From: Streptomyces sp. Y2F8-2
GTDB lineage: Bacteria > Actinomycetota > Actinomycetes > Streptomycetales > Streptomycetaceae
Assembly (NCBI RefSeq): GCF_014905555.1
Contig: NZ_BNGS01000014.1
Coordinates: 154,963-218,962, forward strand
DNA length: 64,000 nt
Direction of reading: 5' to 3'
The notes under the pieces were generated by a model that saw nothing but the letters and a program-made list of their open reading frames with translations, did not search any database and was not told the origin of the DNA. Below are positions 1 through 11,049 of this stretch, in pieces. A program made the position numbers and the translations under genes. Each line of letters opens with the position of its first letter. The stretch's first letter is position 1.

Positions 1-234
1 GCCAACCTGGTGTTCCTGCTGCTGCTCGTGGGCGGCGGCGTGATCGTGCCGCTGGACAAGTTCCCCTCCGGCGCCCAGGACGTGCTCGGTCTGCTCCCGA
101 TCTCCGCCCTCTCCGACGGCCTCAGGTCCGTGTTGCAGCACGGGGCCGCAACGCCCTGGGGCGACCTGGGCATCCTGGCGGTGTGGGCCGTGGTGGGGCT
201 GTCCGCGGCCGGGAGGTTCTTCCGCTGGGAGTGA
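1..234 (+). CDS. ABC-2 type transporter permease, C-terminal fragment
   Basis: The open frame is already running at the first base of the window, so only the last ~77 residues are visible. They contain two hydrophobic segments separated by a short loop with the LLPISALSDGLR motif, typical of the last periplasmic loop and final helix of ABC-2 drug-export permeases (DrrB/NodJ type, e.g. LLPISALSDGLR followed by a terminal TM helix). The protein ends in a short basic/aromatic tail (RFFRWE). The partner ATPase would lie upstream, outside the window. In Streptomyces this permease commonly sits beside ctaA. Substrate cannot be inferred. Confidence 0.75.
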   Translation, partial: ANLVFLLLLVGGGVIVPLDKFPSGAQDVLGLLPISALSDGLRSVLQHGAATPWGDLGILAVWAVVGLSAAGRFFRWE

Positions 235-288
235 CCCGTTCCCCCTGGGCCGACCCCTCGTGAAAGCGTGCACAAGCGGCCCCCTACC

Positions 289-1296
289 ATGAAAGGCGTG
301 CCATACGTGACCCGCGCCGACGCCGTAGCGGCCGCGCGCAACCCGCTCGCCTTCATCGCCGCACGCTGGACCCCGCATCCCAGGACGGTTCAGCGGGCGG
401 CGCTCGCCGCGCTCCTGATGTCGGTGGTGATCGTCGTCACCGGCGGTGCCGTGCGCCTGACCGGCTCCGGGCTGGGCTGCCCCACCTGGCCCGAGTGCAC
501 GGACGGCTCGCTGACCACGACCCGCGCCATGGGCTGGCACGGCGCCATCGAGTTCGGCAACCGCATGCTGACGTACGTGCTGTGCGCGGCCGTCGGCTGG
601 GCGATCATCGCGGCCCGTTCGGAGAAGCCGCGGCGGCGCAGCCTCACCCGGCTCGGCTGGGCGCAGTTCTGGATCGTGATGAGCAATGCCGTCCTCGGCG
701 GCATCGTGGTCCTCGTCGGCCTCAACCCGTACACCGTCGCCGCCCACTTCCTGCTGTCCACCGCGCTCATCACGGTGGCCACGGTGATGTGGCAGCGCAC
801 ACGGGAGGGCGACGCGGAGCCGCGCCCGCTGGTGGGCAAGGCCGTCCAGCAGTTGGTGTGGTTCCTGGTCGTCGCCTCGGTGCTGCTGATCGCGGTCGGC
901 ACGGTCGTCACCGGTGCGGGACCGCACGCGGGCGACTCCCGGGAGGTCGAGCGCATCCCGATCGACTGGGAGACCGTCGCCAAGCTGCACGCCGTGCTCG
1001 CCTGGATCGTGGTGACGCTGACGTTCGCCCTGTGGTTCGTCCTGAAGGCGGTCGACGCGCCGAGCGGCCCGCTGCACCGCACCCGTGAGCTGTTCCTGAT
1101 CCTCCTCGGCCAGGGCGTCATCGGCTATGTCCAGTACTTCACGCACCTGCCGGAGCTTCTGGTCGGCCTGCACATGTTCGGCTCCTGCCTGGTGTGGATC
1201 GGGGTCCTGCGGGTGCTGCTGTCGCTGCGCGAACGCACCGGCGTGACCGCCGGCCTTCCGGGTCCCTCGACGGAGTCGGCCCTCACCAACGCCTGA
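289..1296 (+). CDS. ctaA: Heme A synthase (COX15/CtaA family)
   Basis: Oxidises heme O to heme A for the aa3-type cytochrome c oxidase; integral membrane protein with about eight helices. The family's heme-ligand histidines are visible in GWHGAIEFGNRML, AAHFLLSTALI, AKLHAVLAWIV and VGLHMFGSC, and the signature GGAVRLTGSGLGCPTWP follows the first helix with its paired cysteine region. About 335 residues is normal for actinobacterial CtaA. The start is uncertain: ATG 289 has no Shine-Dalgarno, while GAAAGG at 291-296 would best serve GTG 307; GTG 298 and GTG 268 are also in frame. Its functional partner ctaB (heme O synthase) lies 1.6 kb downstream on the other strand. Confidence 0.93.
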   Translation: MKGVPYVTRADAVAAARNPLAFIAARWTPHPRTVQRAALAALLMSVVIVVTGGAVRLTGSGLGCPTWPECTDGSLTTTRAMGWHGAIEFGNRMLTYVLCAAVGWAIIAARSEKPRRRSLTRLGWAQFWIVMSNAVLGGIVVLVGLNPYTVAAHFLLSTALITVATVMWQRTREGDAEPRPLVGKAVQQLVWFLVVASVLLIAVGTVVTGAGPHAGDSREVERIPIDWETVAKLHAVLAWIVVTLTFALWFVLKAVDAPSGPLHRTRELFLILLGQGVIGYVQYFTHLPELLVGLHMFGSCLVWIGVLRVLLSLRERTGVTAGLPGPSTESALTNA

Positions 1297-1322
1297 CGGT
1301 CTCCGCGCCCCGGCCGTACGGC

Positions 1323-2429
1323 TCACTCCAGCCCGTAGACCCGCCGCGCGTTCCCCGCCGCGATCATCCCCGCCACCCGCTGCGCGTCCGCGAGCGACCA
1401 GGCGCCCTCGGCGACCCAGCCGCCCAGTAGTCGGGACAGCGCCTCGCGGAAGAGGCGGGCGCCGATCACATGGAGTTCGGGCAGGCCGTGGGCGCCGCTG
1501 GAGAAGAGGACCTTGCCGAAGGGCGCCAGCTCCAGGACCTCGGCCAGGACCGCGGCGGCCCGGGCGCCGGTGCGCACCAGGGCCGCGCCCAGGTCCGCGT
1601 AGACGTGCGGGAAGACCCCGGCCAGATGCGCGGCGTGCCGGTGGTACGGATAGCCGTGCAGCAGGATCAGGTCCGTGCCGAGACCGGCCGTGGCGCGCAC
1701 GAAGTCGGTGAGCAGGACGGGGTCGGTGCGGTCGATGCGCAGGCCAGGTTCGCCGAGGCCCGCGTGGAGCTGGAGCGGCCGGCCCGAGGCCACCGCGCTC
1801 CACAGCAGATGGCGCAGCAGCACCGGGTCCGACAGGGTGCCTCCGACTCTGCGTCCCGCCAGCCAGCGGCCGGCCGCGCCTCGTACCTCCCCCGGGCCCG
1901 GCGGCTCCGGCGCGAGCGCCAGACCGTGCCGTACGCCCGCCACCGAGGTGAACGCGACCGCGTGGGCCGCCGCCCCGTGGATCGACTCGGCGAGATTGGC
2001 GAGGAATCCCTCGACCGTGCCGGAGGTGTCGGCCACTTGTTCGGCGAGCAGTTCCAGGCGGACGATCTCGTGTGCCTCGGCTTCACCGGCGGAGGCCATC
2101 TCGGCGGGCCCGGTCAGATCGCCGGGCAGCCCGGTGTCGACGAGGTAGGTGGTGATGCCGCTGCCGCGGAGCAGCCTGCGCCCCGCCTCCAGGACTCCGA
2201 GTTCGCGCCGCCGGGCGAGATAGCGGGCCGGCGGGCAGTGCGGCTCCAGACCGAGCAGCGGCGGACACCAGCGGCGTACGGCGAAGCCCGTCTGGGTGTC
2301 GAACAGGGTCGTACCGGCGGCGGGCGGGCCCTCGGTACGGGCGAGGTGGGCCTCGAAGGTGCCGAGGCCCAGCTCGGTACGGACCACGCCGTGACAGTAC
2401 TGGTCCACCAGGGACGGCGTTTCGATCAT
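1323..2429 (-). CDS. Amidohydrolase-related (metal-dependent hydrolase) protein
   Basis: A 368-residue protein of the amidohydrolase-2 (TIM-barrel) type. Motifs that fit are an N-terminal DQYCHG (the equivalent of the HxH metal site is degenerate here), LQLHAGLGEPGLRID in the middle, LILLHGYPYHRHAAHLAGVFPHVYADLGAAL (split by loop residues) and a late FSSGAHGLPEL. These resemble the FluG/glutamine-synthetase-linked amidohydrolases more than TatD or uronate isomerases. Substrate unknown. It is convergent with ctaA, with only 26 bases between the stops, and is followed upstream by a small conserved protein in the same orientation. Confidence 0.75.
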   Translation of the reverse strand: MIETPSLVDQYCHGVVRTELGLGTFEAHLARTEGPPAAGTTLFDTQTGFAVRRWCPPLLGLEPHCPPARYLARRRELGVLEAGRRLLRGSGITTYLVDTGLPGDLTGPAEMASAGEAEAHEIVRLELLAEQVADTSGTVEGFLANLAESIHGAAAHAVAFTSVAGVRHGLALAPEPPGPGEVRGAAGRWLAGRRVGGTLSDPVLLRHLLWSAVASGRPLQLHAGLGEPGLRIDRTDPVLLTDFVRATAGLGTDLILLHGYPYHRHAAHLAGVFPHVYADLGAALVRTGARAAAVLAEVLELAPFGKVLFSSGAHGLPELHVIGARLFREALSRLLGGWVAEGAWSLADAQRVAGMIAAGNARRVYGLE

Positions 2430-2495
2430 CCGGACTCCCGTGACTGGACCGTGCCTCCTGAAGGTCCTAACGGGTGAACCCGGCGTGAGGTGTTG

Positions 2496-2831
2496 CTACT
2501 GGGCGGTGCGCGTACCGCCCACCTGGATCCCCGCCATGCGCGTCCACTCGTACGGGCCGGTCTTCACCTTGCCCGCGAACTCGCCGTCGAACGCCTCGTG
2601 GACGGTGATGCCGGACTTCTCCACCGCCTTCTCGGCCACGGCGTAGGTGGGCGCCACGAGGTCGCCCCAGGTGCCGTCCTCACCGACGAGCACGATGCGG
2701 GCCCCGCGCTGCCCGATGTACGCGACCTGGCCCTCGGCGCCGCCGTGGGCCTTGGAGAAGGAGTCGATCCGCCGGGCGATCCGGGCCGCCCTGCGCTCGT
2801 CCTTGGGGTCAACCTGCTGCGTGTCTGCCAT
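2496..2831 (-). CDS. Conserved hypothetical protein, 111 aa
   Basis: I do not recognise a named family. The protein is hydrophilic, with a basic N-terminal helix (KDERRAARIARRIDSFSKAHGG) followed by an alternating beta-type region (GQVAYIGQRGARIVLVGEDGTWGDLVAP) and ends in GIQVGGTRTAQ. There is no signal peptide or membrane segment, so it is probably cytoplasmic. ATG start; it lies between the amidohydrolase and ctaB on the same strand with gaps of 66 and 78 bases, and may be co-transcribed with them. It has normal Streptomyces codon bias (GC-rich third positions), which supports it as real. Confidence 0.7.
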   Translation of the reverse strand: MADTQQVDPKDERRAARIARRIDSFSKAHGGAEGQVAYIGQRGARIVLVGEDGTWGDLVAPTYAVAEKAVEKSGITVHEAFDGEFAGKVKTGPYEWTRMAGIQVGGTRTAQ

Positions 2832-2909
2832 GGTCAGGATGCTACCGACGAGTAGATCGACTGGCGAGAGCAGTGCCCTGTGACGTACGTCCGCTGCCCG
2901 AGGTCTTCG

Positions 2910-3896
2910 TCAGCGGAGGAACGGATCCACCGCCACCGCGACGAACAGCAGCGAGACGTACGTGATCGACCAGTGGAAGAGCCGCATCTCCTTCAGCTTG
3001 GCCCCGGTGGCCTCCGCCTTCGCCCGGTTCTGCAGCGCGTGCGCCTCCCACAGCCACCAGCCGCCCGCCGCGAGCGCGACCGCCGTGTAGAACCAGCCGG
3101 TGTAGCCGAGCGGGGTCAGCAGCAGGGAGACCACGACCATCACCCAGCTGTAGATCACGATCTGCCGGGCGACCACCTTGTTGGAGGCGATGACCGGCAG
3201 CATCGGCACGCCCACGCGCGCGTAGTCCTCCCTGACCTTCATGGACAGCGGCCAGTAGTGCGGCGGCGTCCAGAAGAACATCGCGAGGAAGAGGATGACC
3301 GGCGCCCACGACATGGAGTCGGTGACGGAGGACCAGCCGATGAGCACCGGCATGCAGCCGGCGATGCCGCCCCACACGATGTTCTGCGAGGTACGGCGCT
3401 TGAGGATCATCGTGTAGACGACGACGTAGAAGAGGAGGGCTCCGAGCGACAGCCACGCCGACAGCCAGTTGACGGTGAAGCCGAACAGGAGCGTCGAGAC
3501 GACCGCCAGCGTGATGCCGAAGGCGAGGCATTCCCGCGGGCTGACCATGCCGGTGACCAGCGGGCGCTGGGAGGTGCGGTCCATGAGCGCGTCGATGTCA
3601 CGGTCGATGTACATGTTCAGCGCGTTGGCGCCGCCCGCGGACAGGTAGCCGCCGATGCAGGTGAGCAGGACCAGCTTCAAGTCCGGCACGCCCTGCTGGG
3701 CGAGGAACATCACCGGGACCGTGGTGATCAGCAGCAGCTCGATGATCCGCGGCTTGGTCAGTGCCACGAACGCCTTGACACGGGCCCCGAACGGCCGGTG
3801 GCTCGGGCTCTGGCTCGCACCGAGCACCCCCTCCCCCAGCGCCTTAAGGGCCTGGGAGGTGCCCCCAGGACGGGATTCGACGGCCGTCACGCACAC
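2910..3896 (-). CDS. ctaB: Protoheme IX farnesyltransferase (heme O synthase)
   Basis: Transfers a farnesyl group to protoheme IX to make heme O, the substrate of CtaA. UbiA-superfamily membrane protein with about nine helices. It carries the prenyl-diphosphate-binding Asp motif NMYIDRDIDALMDRTSQRPL and the second conserved stretch (WTPPHYWPLSMKVREDY). I place the start at GTG 3896 because an AGGGGT Shine-Dalgarno sits 4 bases upstream and the protein then begins as in other Streptomyces CtaB (VCVTAVESRP); the frame stays open to 3965, but those residues look like untranslated leader. Divergent from the tkt operon across 369 bases. Confidence 0.93.
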   Translation of the reverse strand: MCVTAVESRPGGTSQALKALGEGVLGASQSPSHRPFGARVKAFVALTKPRIIELLLITTVPVMFLAQQGVPDLKLVLLTCIGGYLSAGGANALNMYIDRDIDALMDRTSQRPLVTGMVSPRECLAFGITLAVVSTLLFGFTVNWLSAWLSLGALLFYVVVYTMILKRRTSQNIVWGGIAGCMPVLIGWSSVTDSMSWAPVILFLAMFFWTPPHYWPLSMKVREDYARVGVPMLPVIASNKVVARQIVIYSWVMVVVSLLLTPLGYTGWFYTAVALAAGGWWLWEAHALQNRAKAEATGAKLKEMRLFHWSITYVSLLFVAVAVDPFLR

Positions 3897-4265
3897 CCCT
3901 GACAGAGACTTCCCAGCGAGCCGTGGCTGTGAACGCCCAGTAAAGGCTCGCGCGTACTCACGCAACTTTAGACGTTGCCCGAAGCGCGCCCTTCGCGGGG
4001 GGTGGGTCGTGTTGGACGGTGGCCGTGCCGCTGGTGAGTGCGGGGGATGGGAGAGCCGGACAGAGCTCGATTGAGCGATCGGATGAGCGGGTCCGTATTC
4101 AGTTGCCGACTACGGATATGGCGGGTCGGGAGGCGGACCTCAAAGACTCCCGGCAGTCTGGAATGACCCGAAAAGACGCACGTACTTACAGGGGTAGGCT
4201 CAGCAGCGGCCGGTGGGCGCCCAGTGCACCGGCATTCGACATGTGGAGAGGAGCCCTGACCCAGG
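3897..4265. promoter_or_regulatory. Divergent intergenic region ctaB / tkt
   Basis: This 369-base stretch must hold the promoters for both ctaB (left) and the pentose-phosphate operon (right). A short inverted repeat GCAAC-N7-GTTGC at 3962-3978 lies upstream of ctaB and overlaps a minus-strand TAAAGT that could be its -10. On the plus strand TAGGCT at 4195-4200 is a possible -10 for tkt, without a good -35, and GGAGAGGAG at 4245-4253 is the likely tkt ribosome-binding site. No convincing gene is present; open frames across it are shadows. Confidence 0.45.
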
Positions 4266-6353
<2,088 letters not shown>

Positions 6354-6387
6354 CGCTGATACACGACACGTAGGAGATGCATTTTCC

Positions 6388-7506
6388 ATGACAGACGCAC
6401 TCAAGCGCCTCTCCGAGGAAGGCGTCGCGATCTGGCTGGACGACCTGTCGCGCAAGCGGATCACGTCCGGCAACCTCGCCGAACTGATCGACCAGCAGCA
6501 CGTCGTGGGCGTCACCACCAACCCGACGATCTTCCAGAAGGCGATCTCCGAGGGCGACGGCTACGACCAGCAGCTCGCTGACCTCGCCGCCCGCAAGGTC
6601 ACCGTCGAAGAGGCGATCCGCATGATCACCACGGCGGACGTCCGGGACGCCGCCGACATCCTGCGTCCGGTGTTCGACGCCACCGAGGGCCAGGACGGCC
6701 GGGTGTCGATCGAGGTCGACCCGCGGCTCGCGCACAACACCCGGGCCACCGTCGCCGAGGCCAAGCAGCTGGCCTGGCTGGTCGACCGCCCCAACACCCT
6801 CATCAAGATCCCGGCGACCCGTGCGGGCCTGCCGGCGATCACCGAGACGATCGGCAACGGCATCAGCGTCAACGTCACGCTGATCTTCTCGCTGGAGCGC
6901 TACCGCGAGGTCATGGACGCCTACCTCAGCGGCCTTGAGAAGGCCCGCGAGAAGGGTCTGGACCTCTCCAAGATCCACTCGGTGGCGTCCTTCTTCGTCT
7001 CCCGCGTCGACACCGAGATCGACAAGCGGATCGACAAGTTGGGCACCGACGAGGCCAAGGCGCTGCGCGGCAAGGCCGCCATCGCCAACGCGCGCCTGGC
7101 GTACGAGGCGTACGAGGAGGCCTTCTCCTCGGACCGGTGGAGCGCGCTGGAGAAGGCGGGCGCGAACAAGCAGCGTCCGCTGTGGGCCTCCACCGGCGTG
7201 AAGGACAAGGCGTACAAGGACACCCTGTACGTGGACGAGCTGGTGGCGCCGAACACGGTGAACACCATGCCGGAGGCCACCTTGGTGGCCACCGAGGACC
7301 ACGGCGAGATCACCGGCAACACCATCGCCGGCACCTACGAGCAGGCGCGCGCCGACCTCGACGCGCTCGCGAAGCTCGGGATCTCGTACGACGAGGTGGT
7401 CCAGCTCCTGGAGGACGAGGGCGTCGAGAAGTTCGAGGCCTCCTGGAACGACCTGCTCAAGTCGACCGAGGCGGAACTGCAGCGCCTCGCGCCCTCGGAG
7501 GGCTGA
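6388..7506 (+). CDS. tal: Transaldolase
   Basis: Class I aldolase-type enzyme exchanging dihydroxyacetone units between sugar phosphates in the pentose phosphate pathway. The 372-residue length is typical of the long actinobacterial transaldolases. The Schiff-base lysine is in TLIKIPATRAGLPAI, and GVTTNPTIFQKAI near residue 40 is the N-terminal family signature. Although the frame is open from 6220, the start is ATG 6388, preceded by TAGGAG at 6371-6376. Lies between tkt and zwf with the zwf ribosome-binding site inside its last codons, implying translational coupling. Confidence 0.97.
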   Translation: MTDALKRLSEEGVAIWLDDLSRKRITSGNLAELIDQQHVVGVTTNPTIFQKAISEGDGYDQQLADLAARKVTVEEAIRMITTADVRDAADILRPVFDATEGQDGRVSIEVDPRLAHNTRATVAEAKQLAWLVDRPNTLIKIPATRAGLPAITETIGNGISVNVTLIFSLERYREVMDAYLSGLEKAREKGLDLSKIHSVASFFVSRVDTEIDKRIDKLGTDEAKALRGKAAIANARLAYEAYEEAFSSDRWSALEKAGANKQRPLWASTGVKDKAYKDTLYVDELVAPNTVNTMPEATLVATEDHGEITGNTIAGTYEQARADLDALAKLGISYDEVVQLLEDEGVEKFEASWNDLLKSTEAELQRLAPSEG

Positions 7507-7510
7507 CATC

Positions 7511-9043
7511 TTGACATCCGCACACGGAGCGAATCCGCTTCGTGACGCCGCGGACCGACGGCTCCCGCGCATCGCGGGGCCGTCGGGCCTGGTGATCTTC
7601 GGCGTTACGGGCGATTTGTCACGTAAAAAGCTGATGCCGGCCGTTTACGACCTGGCAAATCGGGGTCTGCTGCCCCCGGGCTTCTCGCTCGTCGGCTTCG
7701 CCCGCCGCGACTGGGAGCACGAGGACTTCGCCAGAGTGGTCCACGACGCCGTCAAGGAGCACGCCCGCACGCCGTTCCGCGAGGAGGTCTGGCAGCAGCT
7801 CCTCCAGGGGATGCGCTTCGTCCAGGGCACCTTCGACGACGACGACGCGTTCGAGCGGCTGCGCTCGACGATCGAGGAGCTCGACAAGGCGCAGGGCACG
7901 GGCGGCAACTTCGCCTTCTACCTCTCCGTGCCGCCGAAGTCCTTCCCGGTCGTCATCCAGCAGCTGAAGAAGCACGGCCTGGCCGAGCAGTCGGGCGGTT
8001 CCTGGCGGCGCGCGGTCATCGAGAAGCCGTTCGGCCACGACCTGAAGTCGGCCGAGGAACTCAACAAGGTCGTGCACGAGGTCTTCGCCCCGGACCAGGT
8101 CTTCCGCATCGACCACTACCTGGGCAAGGAGACCGTCCAGAACATCCTGGCGCTGCGCTTCGCCAACACGATGTTCGAGCCGATCTGGAACCGGTCCTTC
8201 GTGGACCATGTGCAGATCACCATGGCGGAGGACATCGGCATCGGCGGCCGCGCGGGCTACTACGACGGCATCGGTGCCGCCCGGGACGTCATCCAGAACC
8301 ACCTGCTCCAGTTGCTGGCGCTGACGGCCATGGAGGAGCCCGCCTCCTTCGACGCCGACGCGCTCGCCGCGGAGAAGACCAAGGTGCTCGGCGCGGTCCG
8401 GCTGCCGAAGGACCTGGGCGCCTCGACCGTGTTCGGGCAGTACGCGGCCGGCTGGCAGGGCGGCGAGAAGGTCATCGGGTACCTCGAGGAAGAGGGCATC
8501 GACAAGAAGTCGAAGACCGACACCTACGCCGCGGTGAAGCTGGCGATCGACAACCGCCGCTGGGCGGGCGTGCCGTTCTACCTGCGCACCGGCAAGCGGC
8601 TGGGCCGCAGGGTGACGGAGATCGCGGTCGTCTTCCAGCGGGCCCCGCACTCCCCCTTCGACACCACGGCCACCGAGGAGCTGGGCCAGAACGCGGTCGT
8701 CATCCGCGTCCAGCCGGACGAGGGCGTCACCGTGCGCTTCGGTTCCAAGGTGCCCGGCACCTCGATGGAGATCCGGGACGTGTCCATGGACTTCGCCTAT
8801 GGCGAGTCCTTCACGGAGTCCAGCCCGGAGGCGTACGAGCGCCTGATCCTGGACGTACTGCTGGGTGACGCCAACCTCTTCCCGCGGACCGAGGAGGTCG
8901 AGCTGTCCTGGAAGATCCTCGACCCGATCGAGGAGTACTGGGACAAGCACGGCAGGCCCGCGCAGTACCCGGCCGGAACCTGGGGGCCCGTCGAGGCGGA
9001 CGAGATGCTTCAGCGAGACGGACGGAGCTGGCGCCGGCCATGA
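7511..9043 (+). CDS. zwf: Glucose-6-phosphate 1-dehydrogenase
   Basis: First step of the oxidative pentose phosphate pathway: glucose-6-phosphate + NADP+ to 6-phosphogluconolactone + NADPH. A 510-residue Rossmann-fold enzyme; dinucleotide motif GVTGDLSRKKLMPA near residue 32 (GASGDLA variant) and the active-site motif RIDHYLGKE near 200. The start is the rare TTG at 7511: it is the only candidate properly spaced (8 bases) from GGAGGG at 7497-7502, which overlaps the end of tal. The last 4 bases overlap the opcA start (ATGA). Confidence 0.97.
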   Translation: MTSAHGANPLRDAADRRLPRIAGPSGLVIFGVTGDLSRKKLMPAVYDLANRGLLPPGFSLVGFARRDWEHEDFARVVHDAVKEHARTPFREEVWQQLLQGMRFVQGTFDDDDAFERLRSTIEELDKAQGTGGNFAFYLSVPPKSFPVVIQQLKKHGLAEQSGGSWRRAVIEKPFGHDLKSAEELNKVVHEVFAPDQVFRIDHYLGKETVQNILALRFANTMFEPIWNRSFVDHVQITMAEDIGIGGRAGYYDGIGAARDVIQNHLLQLLALTAMEEPASFDADALAAEKTKVLGAVRLPKDLGASTVFGQYAAGWQGGEKVIGYLEEEGIDKKSKTDTYAAVKLAIDNRRWAGVPFYLRTGKRLGRRVTEIAVVFQRAPHSPFDTTATEELGQNAVVIRVQPDEGVTVRFGSKVPGTSMEIRDVSMDFAYGESFTESSPEAYERLILDVLLGDANLFPRTEEVELSWKILDPIEEYWDKHGRPAQYPAGTWGPVEADEMLQRDGRSWRRP

Positions 9044-10116
9044 AGATAGACCTCACGGACACCACGGCCAGCAAGATCAACAAGGCGCTGGTGGAGGGCC
9101 GCCGAGCGATCGGCACGCCCGCCGTCGGCATGGTGCTCACGCTGGTCATCGTCACCGACGAGGAGAACGCCTACGACGCGCTGAAAGCCGCGAGCGAGGC
9201 CTCGCGCGAGCACCCCTCGCGCACCCTCGTGGTCATCAAGCGCGTCTCGCGTTCGCCGCGCGACCGCACCTCCTCGCGTCTGGACGCGGAGGTGCGGGTG
9301 GGCGCGGAGGCGGGCACCGGCGAGACGGTGGTGCTGCGGCTGTACGGCGAGGTGGTGGACCACGCCCAGTCCGTGGTGCTGCCGCTGCTGCTGCCGGACG
9401 CGCCGGTCGTCGCCTGGTGGCCGGTGAACGCACCGCTCGACCCGGCGAACGATCCGCTCGGCGCCCTCGCGCAGCGCCGGGTGACGGACTCCTACACGGC
9501 GCAGGCGCCGGTACAGGAGCTGAGCGCCCGGGCCGATGCCTACACACCCGGCGACACGGACCTGTCGTGGACCCGCATCACGCCTTGGCGGTCGATGCTG
9601 GCCGCGGCCCTCGACCAGGTCACCTGCGAGGTGCGCAAGGTCGAGGTGGAGGGCGAGGAGTTCAACCCGAGCTGCGAACTCCTGGCGATGTGGCTGGCGG
9701 ACCGCTTGCACGTCCCGGTGAAGCGCTCGCTCTCCTCCGGCCCCGGCCTGACCGCGGTCCGCATGGAGACGAGCTGCGGCCCGATCACGCTGGGCCGCGC
9801 GGACGGCTCGCTCGCGACCCTGTCCATCCAGGGTCAGCCGGACCGTGCCGTGGCGCTCAAGCGCCGGGAGACGGCCGAGCTGATCGCGGAGGAGCTGCGG
9901 CGGCTGGACCCGGACGACACGTACGCGTCGGCGCTGCGGTACGGGGTGGACCGGCTGAACACGGAGGCCGACGAGTCCGTGGCCGGCGATCCCGTGGCAG
10001 GCGAGCCTGCGGCTCAGGAGCCGGAGGCGGTCGAGGCCCCCGTGGAGACGGCCGCGAAGGCACCCGCGAAGAAGGCCACCAAGAAGGCCCCGGCGAAGAA
10101 GGCGGCCGCCAAGTGA
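9040..10116 (+). CDS. opcA: Glucose-6-phosphate dehydrogenase assembly protein OpcA
   Basis: Actinobacterial and cyanobacterial partner required for active glucose-6-phosphate dehydrogenase; always found beside zwf. Family features are the N-terminal DTTASKINKALVEGRR, the central PVVAWWPVNAP and ITPWRSMLAAALDQ. The core ends near residue 315; the last ~45 residues are an acidic Glu/Ala/Pro spacer followed by a Lys/Ala-rich tail (KAPAKKATKKAPAKKAAAK), which the enzyme-assembly role does not explain. Start and stop both overlap neighbours by four bases (ATGA, GTGA). Confidence 0.95.
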   Translation: MKIDLTDTTASKINKALVEGRRAIGTPAVGMVLTLVIVTDEENAYDALKAASEASREHPSRTLVVIKRVSRSPRDRTSSRLDAEVRVGAEAGTGETVVLRLYGEVVDHAQSVVLPLLLPDAPVVAWWPVNAPLDPANDPLGALAQRRVTDSYTAQAPVQELSARADAYTPGDTDLSWTRITPWRSMLAAALDQVTCEVRKVEVEGEEFNPSCELLAMWLADRLHVPVKRSLSSGPGLTAVRMETSCGPITLGRADGSLATLSIQGQPDRAVALKRRETAELIAEELRRLDPDDTYASALRYGVDRLNTEADESVAGDPVAGEPAAQEPEAVEAPVETAAKAPAKKATKKAPAKKAAAK

Positions 10117-10895
10117 CTGCTCCCCAGCTCGTCGTGCACCGCGACAAGGAGTTGATGGCCCAGGCCGCGGCGGCCCGGCTGATCACGAAGATCGTGGACG
10201 CGCAGGCCTCACGCGGCTCGGCGTCGGTCGTGCTCACCGGTGGCCGCAACGGCAACGGCCTGCTCGCCGCGCTCGCCGCCGCACCGGCCCGGGACGCCGT
10301 CGACTGGGGCCGCCTGGACCTGTGGTGGGGCGACGAGCGGTACCTGCCGGAGGGCGACCCGGAGCGCAACGTGACCCAGGCCAGGGAGGCTCTGCTCGAC
10401 TCCGTGCCGCTGGACCCCAAGCGCGTGCACGCCATGCCCGCGTCCGACAGCCCGTACGGTGCGGACGTGGAGTCCGCGGCCGAGGCGTACGCGGCGGAAC
10501 TGGCCCGTGCCGCGGGTCCCGAGAACCACGGCTCGGTGCCCACCTTCGATGTACTGATGCTGGGCGTCGGCCCGGACACGCATGTGGCGTCGCTGTTCCC
10601 GGAACTGCCGGCGGTGCGGGAAACGGAACGAACGGTCGTCGCCGTCCACGGCGCGCCGAAGCCGCCGCCCACGCGTATCTCCCTCACGCTGCCGGCGATC
10701 CGGGCGGCGCGCGAGGTGTGGCTGCTGGCGGCGGGCGAGGACAAGGCGCAGGCGGCGGCCATCGCCCTGTCGGGCGCCGGCGAGATCCAGGCGCCGGCGG
10801 CCGGCGCGCACGGCCGCTCGCGCACGCTGTGGCTGCTGGACGCGGCGGCGGCGTCGAAGCTACCGCGCTCTTTGTACCCACCTGCGTCGCCGTGA
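10113..10895 (+). CDS. pgl: 6-phosphogluconolactonase
   Basis: Hydrolyses 6-phosphogluconolactone, the step after Zwf. A 260-residue protein of the SOL/DevB/NagB-like family: VVLTGGRNGNGLLAAL near the N-terminus (phosphate-binding loop), DLWWGDERYLPEGDPERN, and GVGPDTHVASLFP with the catalytic His. Start is GTG 10113 overlapping the opcA stop as GTGA, so the reading frame open far upstream (from 8865) is only the zwf/opcA shadow. Last gene of the operon; a strong hairpin follows within ten bases. Confidence 0.95.
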   Translation: MTAPQLVVHRDKELMAQAAAARLITKIVDAQASRGSASVVLTGGRNGNGLLAALAAAPARDAVDWGRLDLWWGDERYLPEGDPERNVTQAREALLDSVPLDPKRVHAMPASDSPYGADVESAAEAYAAELARAAGPENHGSVPTFDVLMLGVGPDTHVASLFPELPAVRETERTVVAVHGAPKPPPTRISLTLPAIRAAREVWLLAAGEDKAQAAAIALSGAGEIQAPAAGAHGRSRTLWLLDAAAASKLPRSLYPPASP

Positions 10896-10900
10896 GGAAC

Positions 10901-10934
10901 GGGGGCGGCAGCGGATGACCCGACTGCCGCCCCC
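10901..10934 (+). terminator. Terminator after pgl
   Basis: Perfect 11-bp inverted repeat (GGGGGCGGCAG / CTGCCGCCCCC) around a 12-base loop, starting five bases after the pgl stop. There is no clear T-tract, as is usual for Streptomyces terminators. It closes the tkt-tal-zwf-opcA-pgl operon. Confidence 0.75.
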
Positions 10935-11049
10935 GTCGCCTCAGTTGACCCCCTCACGAGCCTTCACATTTTCTGCACCAGACATTCATGCACTGGTCAA
11001 CTTTGTGTAGGCTCCTGGCGCATCAACCGCACCACTGAGGGGGGACCTC

